64,000 bases of DNA, taken from Anseranas semipalmata (lineage: Eukaryota; Chordata; Aves; Anseriformes; Anseranatidae). The stretch lies in assembly GCA_013399115.1 (NCBI GenBank), contig VXAA01000123.1, positions 22,964 to 86,963 on the forward strand, read 5' to 3'. Made by a program: the position numbers and the translations under genes. This document shows positions 1-12,985 of this stretch, one piece after another. Every line of letters begins with the position of its first letter. Positions within the stretch are counted from its first letter, which is position 1. Under the pieces are notes generated by a model. The model searched no databases and had not been told where the DNA came from. It saw nothing but the letters and a program-made list of their open reading frames with translations.

Positions 1-3000
1 AAATTTTCATTTCTTGGAAAGTGTTAAAATCTAATACATAAATGCTGATTTTTTTTAATGTGCTCCTGGGGCTTTTTCATCTATGCCAGAATTAAGTGCA
101 AAGGGAATTTTTACAGCCGACTTGTAAATTCCTGACAAGAGGAGTTTATAATAGAAGTGTTGACATAACCTTAACTACAGTGACAACTGAAGCTGGTTTG
201 CTAGGAGAGCAGCAAATAATTTTCTTGCAGGAAGGCAGGAGTTGGGCATAGAAGGTGAGGCAGCTAAATTTTTTTTCATGAGAATCCCCGGAGGCTATTG
301 TGTGAGACAGCACGTGAAATGAAGCTGAAGCAAATCGCATAGCAGGCAGAGGAAGAAACACTCTGGAATTCGCTCATTTTCATGAAGGAGAAGGTGCAGT
401 TATCCTCTTATAATTTTTTTACAAGCTGTGTTTCTCCCCTCAGAGGTAATCATGAGGGTCTGATAGCAAGTCAGTGCTCGCTTTTGGCCTTCCAGCTGGC
501 TCTTACTTCGTTCTTTGTCCTACAGCAGTCAGGAGTGAACTCTGGTGCCTCAGCTCCGTGCCTGCAACAGGAGCAGGAACCAGCCCTTTGTTTGCAATCT
601 GTGTCTCTTACAAGCAATAATTTTTTTAAATGCCACTAAATCAGATTTATTTCCTTGAGTCACCCACAAGAATTCAAAACCTGAGAACTTAAACACCCAG
701 CAATAGATGGACAAGCTTTTGTGCTTGAGGCTGAGCATGACCTGAGCTACTGATCCAACAGACATTGCTGTCACTTACATGAGAACTGAACCTATTGATA
801 GAAAGAGGTGGTTTTGGCTGAAATCTGAAGCAAAGGAGCACGTGTAGAGCTGATTTTCAGTGCCTTTATTTCCCAAAGTCAGAGGTTTATTTCATGCCTG
901 TCACTTCTCTCCTGTGGGTGAGAGCAAGAGAAGTTTTTCATCTCTTCTTGCAGGCATTAAATCATGAGGGCAGAACAGAGATTGTGCGTGCGTTCCCCAT
1001 CCTGCAGCACAACCCTGTGCCCAGGGCTGGGCTGCGGTGTTACTCAGAATGGGTTCAGAAAGAAGCGCTTGCTCCCACCCACTTTCCCACACCCATCTGC
1101 CAGCTCCTACCTTCCCTGATTCTTTGGGATTACCTTCTAAATGGTGGTTATTTCCCAAAATGTTTAACTAAATCTTCCTTACATCTTTGTTGCGATTTTG
1201 CATGCGGAGAAGCAGTTAGCTCACTGGCAAGCGTCAGGAGGATTTATTGTGAGCTGGCACACTTCAGAGCCATAATAGGTGCTGGGAAGAAGGTGTAAAT
1301 GCCCAACTGCCTCCCTGCCCTGTCTCTGTCCTACCCCAGCATGTTTGGCAAAATCCTGAAGTAACTTTCCTAGAAACGTAGAAGGTCCAGGGACAGAATA
1401 TTCAGCATAGGGTAAAAAAAATATGATGCTGAAAGCAGAGAAAAGGACAGCTTTGGAATGGGAAAGCCAGAACTAAATCCCTCAGTATTTTCCTAATTAT
1501 TTAGGAGCAGCTACGGCCCATGGAGCTTGCAATCAGAATGCACAAGCTATTGCTGAGAGACAGAGCAACCCAAGCAGAGGGTGACTGAGCAGCACTGCTG
1601 AATGCTTTCTGTGAGCAGTGATGGATTTGTAAACCTCCTTTGTGCTGTAGTAGGGGTGAAAGGGCAACGGGAGCTGGTCTGGCAGGATGGCAGAGAGAAG
1701 GGAAGATGGACCAGTAATGATGAGTTTGCACAGAGGTGTGAAGGAAAGCAAAAACTGCAGATTCCTCATTTGCCCTCTCCCCTCCCATTAAAACAAGATT
1801 TTTTACCCTTCCCTATATTCTGGTTTTGGTTTTAATAGATACTGAAGTACAATCCCCAGCTCTCAGGCACTGCCAGCAAACCTAGCTGAAATCCTGCAGT
1901 TGGAGCCATGGCCATGAGCTGGAGGACACAGAAAACTGTCACTTTTTCCCCTGGCAAACCAAACACACATTGGAGGAGCAATGTACCAATGAATATCTTT
2001 GCTTTTTTCCCAAAAAGCTCATTTTCTATGAGGATTTCCTCCCTTGCTGAATGCTGCTGCATGAATGGAAAGCAAGCTGGCTGGTCTTTGCATCACAAAT
2101 AGCAAGAGCAAGCTCCCAGCCCAGCTTTGCCACAGCCACCCAGGACATCTCCTGGCACTTGTTAGGGACTGCCCTCTGCTGGGTTCCCAAACGGAGCTGG
2201 GGCTGGCCTGGGGCTCGAAGCAAATGTACGGATTAGCAACACGCTGAGCTTCTGCAGAGCTTGGGTCTTCTGCGCTGCAAGTGCGCGGAAGGTGGCTGTA
2301 CCGCAGTCTCAAGTGCCTTTGTGCTGTGCGCACTATTATGCTTTTCGCAGAGCTGTTAATGGAGATGGCATATGGCTGCATGCTCTTATCTCGCTGCGCT
2401 TCAAAATGGAGTAATACTTCCTCACTCGGATTCAAGGCTAAGGGATGTGTCTCGGTGATATTTATATGCATTTAGCTCCAGGTCCCTGCCTCTCACAAGA
2501 GGATATGGTATGTAGAGTCATTTTATACTAGAAATGAAATGACACGGGGAGCAGAGGCTACTGGAGGTAAATAGGTATTAGGACTGTGTTTTCCACCCTG
2601 TGCTCCTAAATAAGGGTTGTGATACAAAGCATTATCTGCAAGAAATTGGCAACATCTAGCACTGCTGTGTTTTGGTCTGTGCTTATAGGACTATTGGGAC
2701 TGGTTTCTCCAAATATTCTGTTAAATTTTGAAAGGGACTGCTGTGTTTCATAGCAGTTATCTCAGGATACAGAGCTGATAGCTAGTGTTGTTTCTCAGGA
2801 ACATTTTCCTTTTTGTACCTCTTTTTAAGCTTCTTCATTTCCCTTTCTCTGAAACTATCTTTCATACCAAGCTGATGAGGCAGAGTGTGTGGAGGAAGGC
2901 AAAGTCTTAGGTGGCAGCTCTGGGTTTGCCAGGGGATGCATAGGCATCCCCTTGCTAGAGGTTTTCAAGAACAGACTCAGACCCAAAAACTATTCACAGA

Positions 3001-4065
3001 GGAAAATGCAGATAAATTTGAATCAAACTCAGAGCAGGGTGGACAACCACACATCTTCATCCAGGTCTTTGTTATGAGGCACAGGAACTTTTTATGGCAA
3101 AAGCTTCCATGTTCTATCCAGACACTCACTTTCATGAAATGTAGGAACTTAATAGCTTTGAAACAGTTTTCCTTGAAACTGGTTATCCAGTGCAAACACT
3201 ACTGGGACAAGGAACAGACAGACAGCATGACTGCAAAATCCTCATTTTTCTGTGGAAGCCAGATTCTGAGGGGTCATTGCAGGTTTGATTTAAATAGGGA
3301 AGGGAACTCTGCAGTCTCATGGCCATGAGTGTCTCACATGCCCTGGCATGTAACACTTGCTGATAGCAGGCAGGAGGATGTCTGAAACATTCGTGGCTTT
3401 TTCTGGTCATTCTGTGTTAAATTCTCCCATGAGAGTTTTCACAGACTCCAGTTTATGCTCTGGTTTATGGTGAAGCCAGCACAATCTGGGTCCCCTTCTT
3501 CAGTCTGTTTGCTCTTCCCACAAGTACAACCTGTCTCCGGTTCTTCTCCCCACCTCTGCACATGCTCTCACTTCTTCTGCACCTCCAAAAGGCACAGAAT
3601 GGCCTTTGGGAACCCTGTATGGAAGGGAGTGATGTGAACATTGCCCTGGAGATGAGAGCAGCAACGGAGGCTTTCCTATTAGGCCTGGGAGAGTGTGCAC
3701 ATGATGCGTGGCTGTGTGAAGAGATGGGGTGAGAAAGAGACTGGAAGGAGGGTGAAGGAATTTTAAAGGAATTCCTAAAAACAATTGTTTGTGAATTCAA
3801 CATTTGACTGGAAGGATCAGGTGCTGAGGTCTGCAGAGATTGTATCTCCCTGTGGGATAGACCTGACAGCTGAGCAGTTCTGTCGGAGGCTGTGCTCTCT
3901 GGTTATGCAGTGGAAAACCAGAAGTCTGATTTCTGCACAGACTTGATCACTGATTCCTTTTTTGACTCTTGGCAAGCTCCTTCTCTACACCACCACTGCT
4001 TTGTCTAAAACGAAGACAGTGCAGCTACATGGATACGAATGAGAGCAGAGACTTTTCCAGACTGA
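1..4065. other. intergenic, no gene recognised
   Basis: Mixed-composition DNA with chance open frames up to 150 codons (for example 2019-2471 minus), none with recognisable domains. Apart from the candidate element at 2270-2475, nothing stands out. Confidence 0.7.
2270..2475. promoter_or_regulatory. candidate conserved non-coding element
   Basis: A CpG-containing, repeat-free block within AT-rich DNA. It has an octamer-like atatgcat, a GATA-type cttatctcg and tgttaatgg. Open frames across it on both strands look like chance. Confidence 0.22.
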
Positions 4066-4069
4066 TGAC

Positions 4070-4140
4070 AAATGGGAAAACCATAAGGCTGGCAGAGACC
4101 TTGAGAAATTGTCTAGTCTGGCAGTCATCAATTTTTTTTG
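4070..4140 (-). mobile_element. short CR1-like 3' end, antisense
   Basis: The plus strand reads ggctggcagagaccttgagaaattgtctagtctgg. This is the complement of the CR1 3' pattern in which a tagatgatct word is followed by aaggtccctt and ccagcc. It is short and diverged. Confidence 0.35.
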
Positions 4141-4307
4141 ATCAAAGGACTCCCCTGGCTTTTTAAAAAAAAATGCAGAGTGCCAGCACAATGGTTTAAA
4201 TATAAAAGCAACCAAAAATTGTATTTTATTCTTTACATTGGAGAAAGGCCAATGTTGACCAAATGTTACCAAAGAAAATTTAAAGCCACATCTACTTACA
4301 CTTTAAA

Positions 4308-4383
4308 ATAGGCATCTATGAAAATAAGTCCCTTTGTTCTGATTAGTTTTATCCTGACATCACTTATTTTCATAGATGCTTAT
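4308..4383. repeat. hairpin: 18-bp perfect inverted repeat, extendable to 22 bp
   Basis: Arm gcatctatgaaaataagt (4312-4329) is the exact reverse complement of acttattttcatagatgc (4362-4379), with a 32-base loop. One G-U/T pair and three more pairs extend the stem outward to 4308 and 4383. It could be the ends of a tiny MITE-like element, a precursor-like RNA hairpin, or chance in AT-rich DNA. Confidence 0.8.
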
Positions 4384-4674
4384 AAACATTTTCTATACTA
4401 GTTAATCCAACTTTGTTGAAATGTAGAGGAATCAATGCATGAACAGGAAGCGTCACACACACAGCTCTCAGGCTGCAGGAACTGTACTTCAGCAGGGGTT
4501 ACTTACAGATCTCCCAGCAACATTACCAAACTCCATCCTGATCCCAAACATCGCTTCCCTTATTAATGACCCAAAATAACGTGATGTCAGCATTACTTTT
4601 ATTTGGAAGGTTATAGAAAGTTCCTCTATCCAACCAAACCTGCAATGCAAATAACAATAGCAATTATTGCTCTG

Positions 4675-4709
<35 letters not shown>

Positions 4710-7007
4710 ATATTGTTATTGGGAAGTGCATTGTTATTTGGAAGAACAGTCAGAAAGAAGCCCTGTATGTAAGGGATATAATTACAGAAGAAAATACAAA
4801 TCAAAGATCACACCTTTTCACAATTAGCTTCTATGTGCCTGAGCAGAGGACTGTATTCATCTACCTCTCTTAGGCTGAGTCTGTTGAAATGTGCAGAGTA
4901 ACACACGGCCACAGCTGCTCCACAGGCAGCAGAATGCTAATATGGTTTTGTAATGATGATGCTATGTGGTCATCTTCTTCACATTAACTGATTCATTTCC
5001 TGTATATCCAGGAAGCACTGAGCATTTTATTAGAGCTGATGAATGTACATTGACCACTCAAACACAGTGTATTCACAAATGCATGTGTTAATGCGGTTTT
5101 ACTCTGCTTAAGAGAAAGAAGGGTAAAGGGGTAAATAGACAGTATCTGTTGCACGTAGGCAGTTTGTGCCATCCTAAATTCTAATAAAAGGTTTGTCTTT
5201 AATGCAAGAAATAACTACAGGTTTTTTTGGAACAGAAAAAGATTCTCCTGAAAAAAAAAAAATTCAAAGAATATCAGTTTGTCAAGTAGGCAAGTACTTC
5301 ATCAAGTTACCAAGTAGTTGATAATGTTCATGATTCCAATCTGTATTTTAGTCCCTCTAAAACTTTAATTTGATAGTCTGCGAATGACCAAGAGAAGACT
5401 GAAAAAAGTGTCAGATAGTTTCTGAGTTGTAGAGCATAAAAATAAACCTGAGTTGTTATTTCATACCTGAGCTTCCTTGATGTACCTCTCTGTTTTTGAG
5501 AGCTGAAAGTGCCATACTACTTCCAAAATATGATCTTAAATGTGTTCAATTTATGACACAAAGGGAGAGGATTCCCCATAGCTGTTTATGTTACAAATGT
5601 GATAAGATCCTCCATATCTGGAAGCAAATGGCAAAAAGTCTTGGGGGTTCACCTTGGCAGGATTGATTCTTATTGACAAGTAGGATACTGCAGTGTCTGG
5701 AATAACTCCAGTCATTTAAGTGTAGTATAGCAAAAGGGGAGGAGAAGTTTTAAGTGGCAGGTGAAGTTCCAGTAATTCAGAAGATGGCATTTCATCAGGG
5801 AGTAATAGAAACTGAGAGAAGTTACTGAAAAAATGTGACACATAAATGTGTATGCTTTATTTGTACATTTCCCCCAGGTAGAATAAGAGCAGTGGAAGGC
5901 ACATCTTCACTTTCACATTACCATTTACCCATTACCATTACCATTTACCCAAAGCCTATTTACCTGAGCTTCCCCAAGTAAGGTACAAGATCCGAAAGAC
6001 TGAAGAAGGTAATGAGTTGTGAATTGTTTCCTATTTTTCTGCTGTACGTGGACGTTGGGATGGGTTTTCTTCTCCACAAGCCAGCTGCCAGGGGGAAGAG
6101 CAGGCTGGACGGAGAAGTCCTGAGGTAATGGGAAGCTAAGTGATCCTCGTGTCCCACATGGCAAAATCCTGAACCTCCTCAGGTTACACAGAAAAATCCT
6201 TTTCTGACTATACTTATGTGATGACTATTTTTTCCTCATTGAAATGTACACTTGATCCCCCCCACCCTCCCCTCTAATTGCATATTGCAAAGAGGGGAAA
6301 GCAATGGTGTTTTGTGCATACGACCAGCAACCAATTCCTTCTTGAAAGCCCTAGGATGAAGTATCCTCAGTGCTTCTTAAATCCACTACCCTAGTTCAAA
6401 AAAGATTTACACAAAGATTCATGGATATAATTTATCTGGAAAAAATATTAAAAACCTAAACACATCAAATGTGCACGTAAGCAGAGCCTCCCTTTGTGTG
6501 CTCTCAAAGGGTTTATCCCCCCCAACACGTGCACACATGCACACACACACACGCACCCCCCGCCGTAAGAGATCCATTTTATAGATTCAAGGACAGCTCT
6601 CTCCAAGAGAAGAAGAGACGTTGCCAAGATACCAGATGCGGTTCCATTCAAGACCACTCATAGGAGCAATTCAAGATGAAATCAAATTAGATGTGTTGGT
6701 TATACATAGCGCAGCCTGCTCGGGATACTAAATGACAGAGTTTGCCAATAATTAAGTGAAATCTCAGAGATGATGAGTCCCCAGAGCTCTCTAGGTTATG
6801 TCGGTCTAATTCTAAGTGTCATCATTATAGCAGCAAAGCAAAATACTCTGCATAGGCCACAGAGCTGGAATTTTTACTGTGGATATTAGCTTTTCATAGC
6901 CAGTGCTACAGGGCAGCACTGAGCTTCATTACATGTCTTCTGCTGTTACACTTGCTTAACCTTTCCCTGTTATAAAGCTCCTGAAACCCAACTCCCACTT
7001 AATAATT
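4384..7007. other. intergenic with simple repeats
   Basis: No gene seen. It holds an AAAAC array (about 4676-4706), a short tandem of attaccatttaccc-like units (5917-5952) and a CA-rich run (6524-6557). A TAAT-rich stretch at about 6650-6880 could be regulatory. Confidence 0.7.
4676..4708 (+). repeat. AAAAC simple repeat
   Basis: About five units of aaaac, ending in aaaaatata. Confidence 0.9.
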
Positions 7008-7165
7008 GATAGTTAGCACTTACTATCCATAGCAGTATTCATATTCAAAGCACTTTACAAAGAGCTCATTAATCTCTTTGAGCCCCCTCCCCCTTGAGGT
7101 GTCCAGCACAATTACCCTAATTTTGCAGAAAGGGAAACTGAGGCAGAAAGGTTGTTATTTAGCCT
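7008..7165 (+). mobile_element. MIR/L2-type ancient SINE fragment
   Basis: The words gttagcacttactat, caaagcactttacaaag and cctaattttgcagaaagggaaactgaggcag follow the order of the MIR consensus (core, then the LINE2-like 3' end with gaaactgaggc). Divergence is high, as expected for an element older than the mammal-bird split. Confidence 0.6.
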
Positions 7166-10100
7166 GGAGCGAGAGGACAGTGTTACAGCTGGCACTAATG
7201 CTCAGGTGCTTCTTTATGGGAGAGCTAGCTGAACTCGTGTTGTTAGAAAGCAGATTATTCTCAAATTCTCTCTGGGGTCGGAGGTGCAGGGAGCCTTCCT
7301 CCAGCCCCGGAGAACCTGCAGAGGGAGCTGCTGAGCAAGCAGCGAGAAGCCAAAGGAGCAAGCTGTTGAGTCTGCAGCCTGCATGAGCCCTTCTGCAGGT
7401 CTGCCTAGGCCAATCCTGCACTGGGAGGAGGCTGGAAGCGTTCCCTGGATGGGTGGAAAAAGTGCCACCTCCTGGCATATTCTCCCCGGCAGCTCTATCG
7501 GAGACCATTGGGATGGACCCACTGCTGGTATCTCTGGCTAACTCTTTCCATCCTTACAGTTAGGGCTAAACAGATCTGCTCAGGGAGCACAGTTGACCCA
7601 CTTTGCACAAGGATTCAGGGCATGACACTGGCCAGGATCAGACCCAAGTGTTTCCAAAAAGTGCTCCCAGGGAGGCCACCCTCCACAGTCCTGTCACAGC
7701 AGGACTGAGCCTTGATGGAATCAGGTTTTCAGGAGTTTTAGTGTTTTGCTGGTGTCCATTTCATTATTACCCCTTGCTCTGCTCCCAGTAAACTGAACAC
7801 CACGGTCATGTTCAGAGGGGTAGTGACTGCTTCCAGCTTTGCAAGCATTCACTTCAGATCACTTGGAGTTGAAAATGTTGCACTGAGTTTGTGATTCAGG
7901 AGGATCACTGTCAGAACAGAAACCATCCTGAAAGACAGGAGCCAATTTTAAAAAATAACCTCAGTATTAGAAATAAAGAAGTTAGTGGACGGCAGATAGA
8001 AACAAAAAATCAGTCGGAAGGCTAAGACTTCCAGGAAGGGCTTGGTCAAATTTAGCAATCATTATGTACAAAGAGAGGGAAGAGTTTGGGGGACTGTGGC
8101 ATGAACACTGCCATAACCACCAGCGGCACACAGCAAAGCAAAATCTGCACCATCAGCCATATAGTATTAAAGGGAGAGGTGGCAGGAGAAGGACCAAATC
8201 CTGATTCAACAGTGCTGCAGTACCTCTGCTGGCCCCATTTGGCCCTGGTTGCAGACACTTCTTCGATCTCCGTGCCGAATGACGTGTGCAGGCCTGGCCA
8301 CCCTCCCGCTGGCACTGCTCCGCTGCTTGAGAAGATCTGCAGGGCTCGGCTCGCCAGCAGCTCTGCACCACGCTCCTGACACATTGGCAGCGCAAAGGGC
8401 GCTGGGTTTATTCACAGTGGAAAACAGCATCTCCAAAATGAGCAGGAGGAAGTTGTAAAATTTATAGAAGGTTCTGATAAAGATCTTGGGTAGATATGGT
8501 CATATTGCTAAAAGATTCAACCCTAAGAGGCTTTTAATTAAAGACTGGGGCACTCAGAGCTATCTTACCAAAGAGGTAATAAAATTATTGACTAAATCAC
8601 TAACAAAGGCAACTGAAGCAAAGAGTTTAAATGATTTCCAGAGACTGTTCTCCAAGTGAAGGTTATAGTGAGAGAGCCAGCAGTGCAATTAAACCAAATG
8701 AGGTCAAGCATGTTGGGCCTTAAGGCCTCTGCCTGCTCTTCAGATTCCTTTTGTTCTTATAATTCAATTATAAAGACCCCCCCTCAAGAATGATTTAACT
8801 GTCTCGTAAAGCAGTTTGTAAACTTTTTTATTTTTCTGTAAATTGTCTCCTAAAAGTGGCTTTCAGCATTTCAGACAGTGTGGGGCATATACAGGGCTCA
8901 CCAGGCCTTTTGTTCCCACTTGTGCGTTACATGCACACGGGTGTTCACACGCACCAGAGATCTCCCATGGCATCCAGAGCCCGTGCAAAACGTCGGTGGC
9001 TGGAGGTGGCAGCTGGTAAAACCAGTGTGATGGAGAACTGGAACTGTGACCGTTCTGTCTCTCACTCGCTCTTGCTCCCTCCCCTTCCCCCCCAAGTTTT
9101 CTTTATCCCATTTCTATGTGAGGCAAGAAGAGGGAAACTTCTTTTTGTGTGCCTAATTTCCTGCCCACTGGGTCACGTAACCCAACCCTTAACATCATAA
9201 ATGAGCAGTAAAGTCTGCTGGCCTGCAGATGCCTATGCAGATCCATTCGCATATAATTAAATACTTTTAAGGTACAGGGATTTCTCTCTCTCCCTCTCTC
9301 TTTTTTTTTGTAGAAATATACTTGTAAAACAGCATTAGATGGAAGTTGGGGAAGCTTCCACATGCAAAACTTTTGCAGACTGCAGTCCTGCTGTTCACAG
9401 TGTCCACTGAACATAAGGGAAGCTCCCATAATTTGGAGATCCTGTAGGACTGGGTCTCATGGTTCAATTTTCCTGGGTAAAGAAGAAAAAAAAAAAAAGT
9501 TATTTTCTTATTTCAAGAAAGAGAGGATTTGAAGAATGAAACCATACCTGATTCACAATAGCGTTTAAGTACCGATGAAGGAGGATAGCTGTCCAGAAGG
9601 GATTAATAAACTTCTAAGCAGTTTAAGCACAAAACTCCAGATTGTGGCTTTAGAGGCTTAAGTGACTTAAGGGTCTTGGATTCCTGTGTGCATCATGAGG
9701 GGCCTTGATACCTTTGTAAATCAGGCCCAAGGTGGCAGCCTTCAAATGAGCCAGAAGTGAGAGTCTAAGCCTCATACCTGGAAGCATTCCCTTTTGGAAA
9801 TGAAGACTCACAAGTGGCAGAATCCTGTCTGTCACATGAAGTCCCAAGTAACAGATCTCTGCTTGGAGATGAATCAAATGCTAGAAGTGACTGCTGTAGC
9901 AGGAAAAGCAATTTTTGTTCTCCTCTGTTTCTGTTTAATTACAGCTAAGACAATTGGGTTGAGACACTGGAAGCAGTACTGACAGCTCTGCTTTCTCCTA
10001 GGTCCAGCAGAGACGGCGCGAGCTGTTCCCTCGCTGCGGCTCAGCAGGAGCTGGGCAGCTGAGCAGGCTGAAATCTGTCAGCCTCTGCTCCGCGAGTCCT

Positions 10101-12559
10101 CACAGATTTGCCAACCTCTCTTCCCCTAACTATTCAAGCAGGTTTTAATACGGGGACACCCCATTTCTGTCGAGAGGAATACTTACCCCTCTTTAGCACT
10201 GTTGAACTGAAACAAAAAGCCATGTTAGCAGCAATACTGCTAACATTGAGTGTTAGAGGTGAACTCAGAACTCACTCTGCGGCTGATCCCCCTTAAAGGT
10301 TAACATCCTCTTTCTCAGTTTGTTAAAATCTTGTGCCTCCTTCCCCAAGGGAAAGAAGTGTCAATACATGAAAGAGGAAGATAATGCAACATTCAGGTTA
10401 CAGAGCTAGAGATTTTGGAAATGCTGAGGTAAGATGCCTCTCTCAGTGCTAGCTCAGCCACATTCCTCACAGACAGTACAGCAGCCTTGTTTCACTGGTC
10501 ACGTGCATAGATGAATGTAATTACCTTTATTAATATATATCCCAATGTATTGCTTATTACTAATCTGTCAAATTCTAGATGTGGTCGATGATTGTACCGT
10601 GGTGACATCTATAAGCAGTCATGTAGCACAGCGCCTGGGACTACTGTTCTCTCCAGTCGTGGGACCTATAGATTCACTCATATGCATCTAAACTAGCTGC
10701 AAGCCCAGTGGCACTTGCTAGATGGCAGAGGAGATTTCAGCTGAGAAAGTGCTTTTATTACTGCAACAAATTAATGCAAAATGTCAAATATTTCACACCC
10801 AAGCCGATACTGGCAAAAAGCCAGAAATATTCTGGTTTCGCTTGGGGTGTGAATATATTTGATCATCTGTAATTCAGAAGCTTTTATTTCAAAGGAAAGA
10901 GACTCTGTGTTGCAATAGACTTTGTAGTGATAAATATCAACTGTGCCACTTCTCTCCCAAAAGGGGTTTCCCACAGTTCTATAGTAATATACAGTTCAAA
11001 AGGCCATACTGAGATTTATAGAGCTATATATTCAAAAAATGGCATACAAGTCACTTTGCTCAGCTAAAGCGGATTTGACTTGCAGCCTTCACAGTTCTGC
11101 AGGACTGAAAAAGCAGCCACAGGTCCAGGCTGCCAGCAGGCCCGAGTGATTAGTGAACATGTGGCAGTTGGGTCACTCAAATTTGTACATGCAGTTAATC
11201 TAGTGAGTCCTTTGCTGTGTCACTAGGTAGTCTGGAAGCTTTCAAAAGTATTTGGCCAGGAGATCTAGTCAGTTTGGAGTAAAGGGAGAGAAATTTGTTT
11301 TAATCAAAAGAGTCCGAGCAGCTGATGACAGCAGAGAATTTGGCCCTCTCCATGCATTTGTTGTTATGATAAACTGCTCTGACATTGTCCAAAGAGCATC
11401 CCAGTTTATTCTTATTGCATTTAAAGCCTCACCAAAGTTCTAACCCACTTGTATGGTAATTGCTTTTGCTTGAGAATTTCAGCTGAATGCCCCAAAATGC
11501 TTTCTCTGAAGACAGTAGGCAAATTTCCACTAGTTTTGTTAGGGACACTCCTGGACCCTCAGTGAAGGAAATTCATACCAAAAGACCCATTCTATGATAG
11601 CCTTAACAAGTATGTTTGTGCTTGAAGCCTCTGGATGAAGCCCAATCTGTAGGCCATGTCCTGAAGTCATTGCCCAGTTTACGTTCATTCAAGATCAATG
11701 GATCTTGCTCGACCAAGCAAGAACTGAGTAAGGACTGCTGGAGCTGGCCTTACATTGCATTGTTCTAACCTCATACAGCTGCCATGTATTTGAAAATGCA
11801 AAACTCATTTTCTACATTCATGCATTAGGGTTCTGCCTATTTTCTGTCATTTAAAGTTACCCTTACAGATATGCCATATGTGTCCATAATTTATGGACTT
11901 CCCATCCAATTTTTACTGTGTACCTTGAAGGACCTTGAGGCGCAGGAATTTGGGAGATATGTGGAAATGTTAGATTTGTTAAATGAATTGGAATTACTGG
12001 CAGTAATTTTCAATAGCAAATGTGTGAATTTTCAAGCATCTGTAAACAAAAGCATGCACCTTAGATTTTCAGTCTGTAGATCTTCAGAGATTGGAACGAC
12101 ATGTAGAAGAGCAGCAGAAGTTTTGTTATTGAAGAACTTTCCAAGAATTTCATACATAAAAGACAAGATGTAAAACAGGACTGCATAATATCTGACCCAT
12201 GAGCTTATGTAGTCTGCCAAGAACTTTCTTTGACCCATCATAATACTCTAGTAAACAGACTTCTCTGGACTGCCTTCTTACACTTACTGTAGTATACAGC
12301 TGGAATGATGCTGAGCCTGCTCAAGGTCAGGACACATGGAGCTTTGCTAACTCTCAGCCATTTAATTAACTTTAAAATCAAGAATGATTTTTCCTCTTGG
12401 TTACTTGTGGCAATATTCAGTTCTCCATGAGATAAATGCACAGGAGTGTAGTGCATAAGTAGCTGGATGGCATGAAGGGTTGTCATCTATCACAGACTGA
12501 ATGTGTCTACAAAAAGGCACATATGGAAGTAAAGGGTAATTGCTCTGCTCAGTTTAGTG
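7166..12559. other. intergenic, no gene recognised
   Basis: Contains a CT-rich tract (9281-9309) and the candidate element at 8525-8850. Open frames near 7155-7520 and 8050-8460 overlap on both strands, lack splice context and resemble nothing known. Confidence 0.65.
8525..8850. promoter_or_regulatory. candidate conserved non-coding element
   Basis: A repeat-free stretch containing ggcttttaattaaagac, gtgcaattaaacc and ttataattcaattataaag, with several TTAATTA-like sites. There is no ORF or splice support. Its function is inferred only from texture. Confidence 0.28.
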
Positions 12560-12985
12560 CTTGTGAGAGTTGAGCCAGGTTGCTGTTTCTAGTTCTGGAC
12601 TCTGCAGTTTGAAAAGAGCAAAACTGGGGAGAGAAGAGAGAGAGGGAGAAAGGTAAGTGATAAGAGGTTTATAAAACAGACCCGGGAGGAAAGGTTGAAA
12701 GAGCTGTCTTTTTTGAGTTTAGAAAAGTGATGGGGGAAGCTACAAGTCTCCAAAAATGTAAATGATGTTTTTATTTGATATTTTAAACTTGCAATTGGTC
12801 ACTTTTTAGGTTTACTAACACAAAACAGAAGATAGTTGGCTAATTTTCAGCAGGTACATTAGATTAGTAGGGCTTCCTTTCTGAGTATATGGATAGCTAA
12901 GTAATGGAACAGGTTATCTGGGTAGGAAGTGGAATCTCAGAGGGGGAAAATTTTTAAACTAAAGTAGTCATTTGCCAGGTCTGAG
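12560..12985 (+). mobile_element. degenerate CR1-like LINE fragment
   Basis: Stretches recall the CR1 3' region in sense order: agcaaaactgggga, then gggaggaaaggttgaaagagctg, then a tail reading aatggaacaggttatctgggtaggaagtggaatctcag. Matches are patchy with AT-rich insertions, so the boundaries are approximate. Confidence 0.5.

Noticed and set aside
894..1298. 134-codon plus frame
   Set aside because: Overlaps an equally plausible minus frame; no domain and no splice context.
2019..2471. 150-codon minus frame
   Set aside because: No recognisable motif, and opposite-strand frames are also open; treated as chance.
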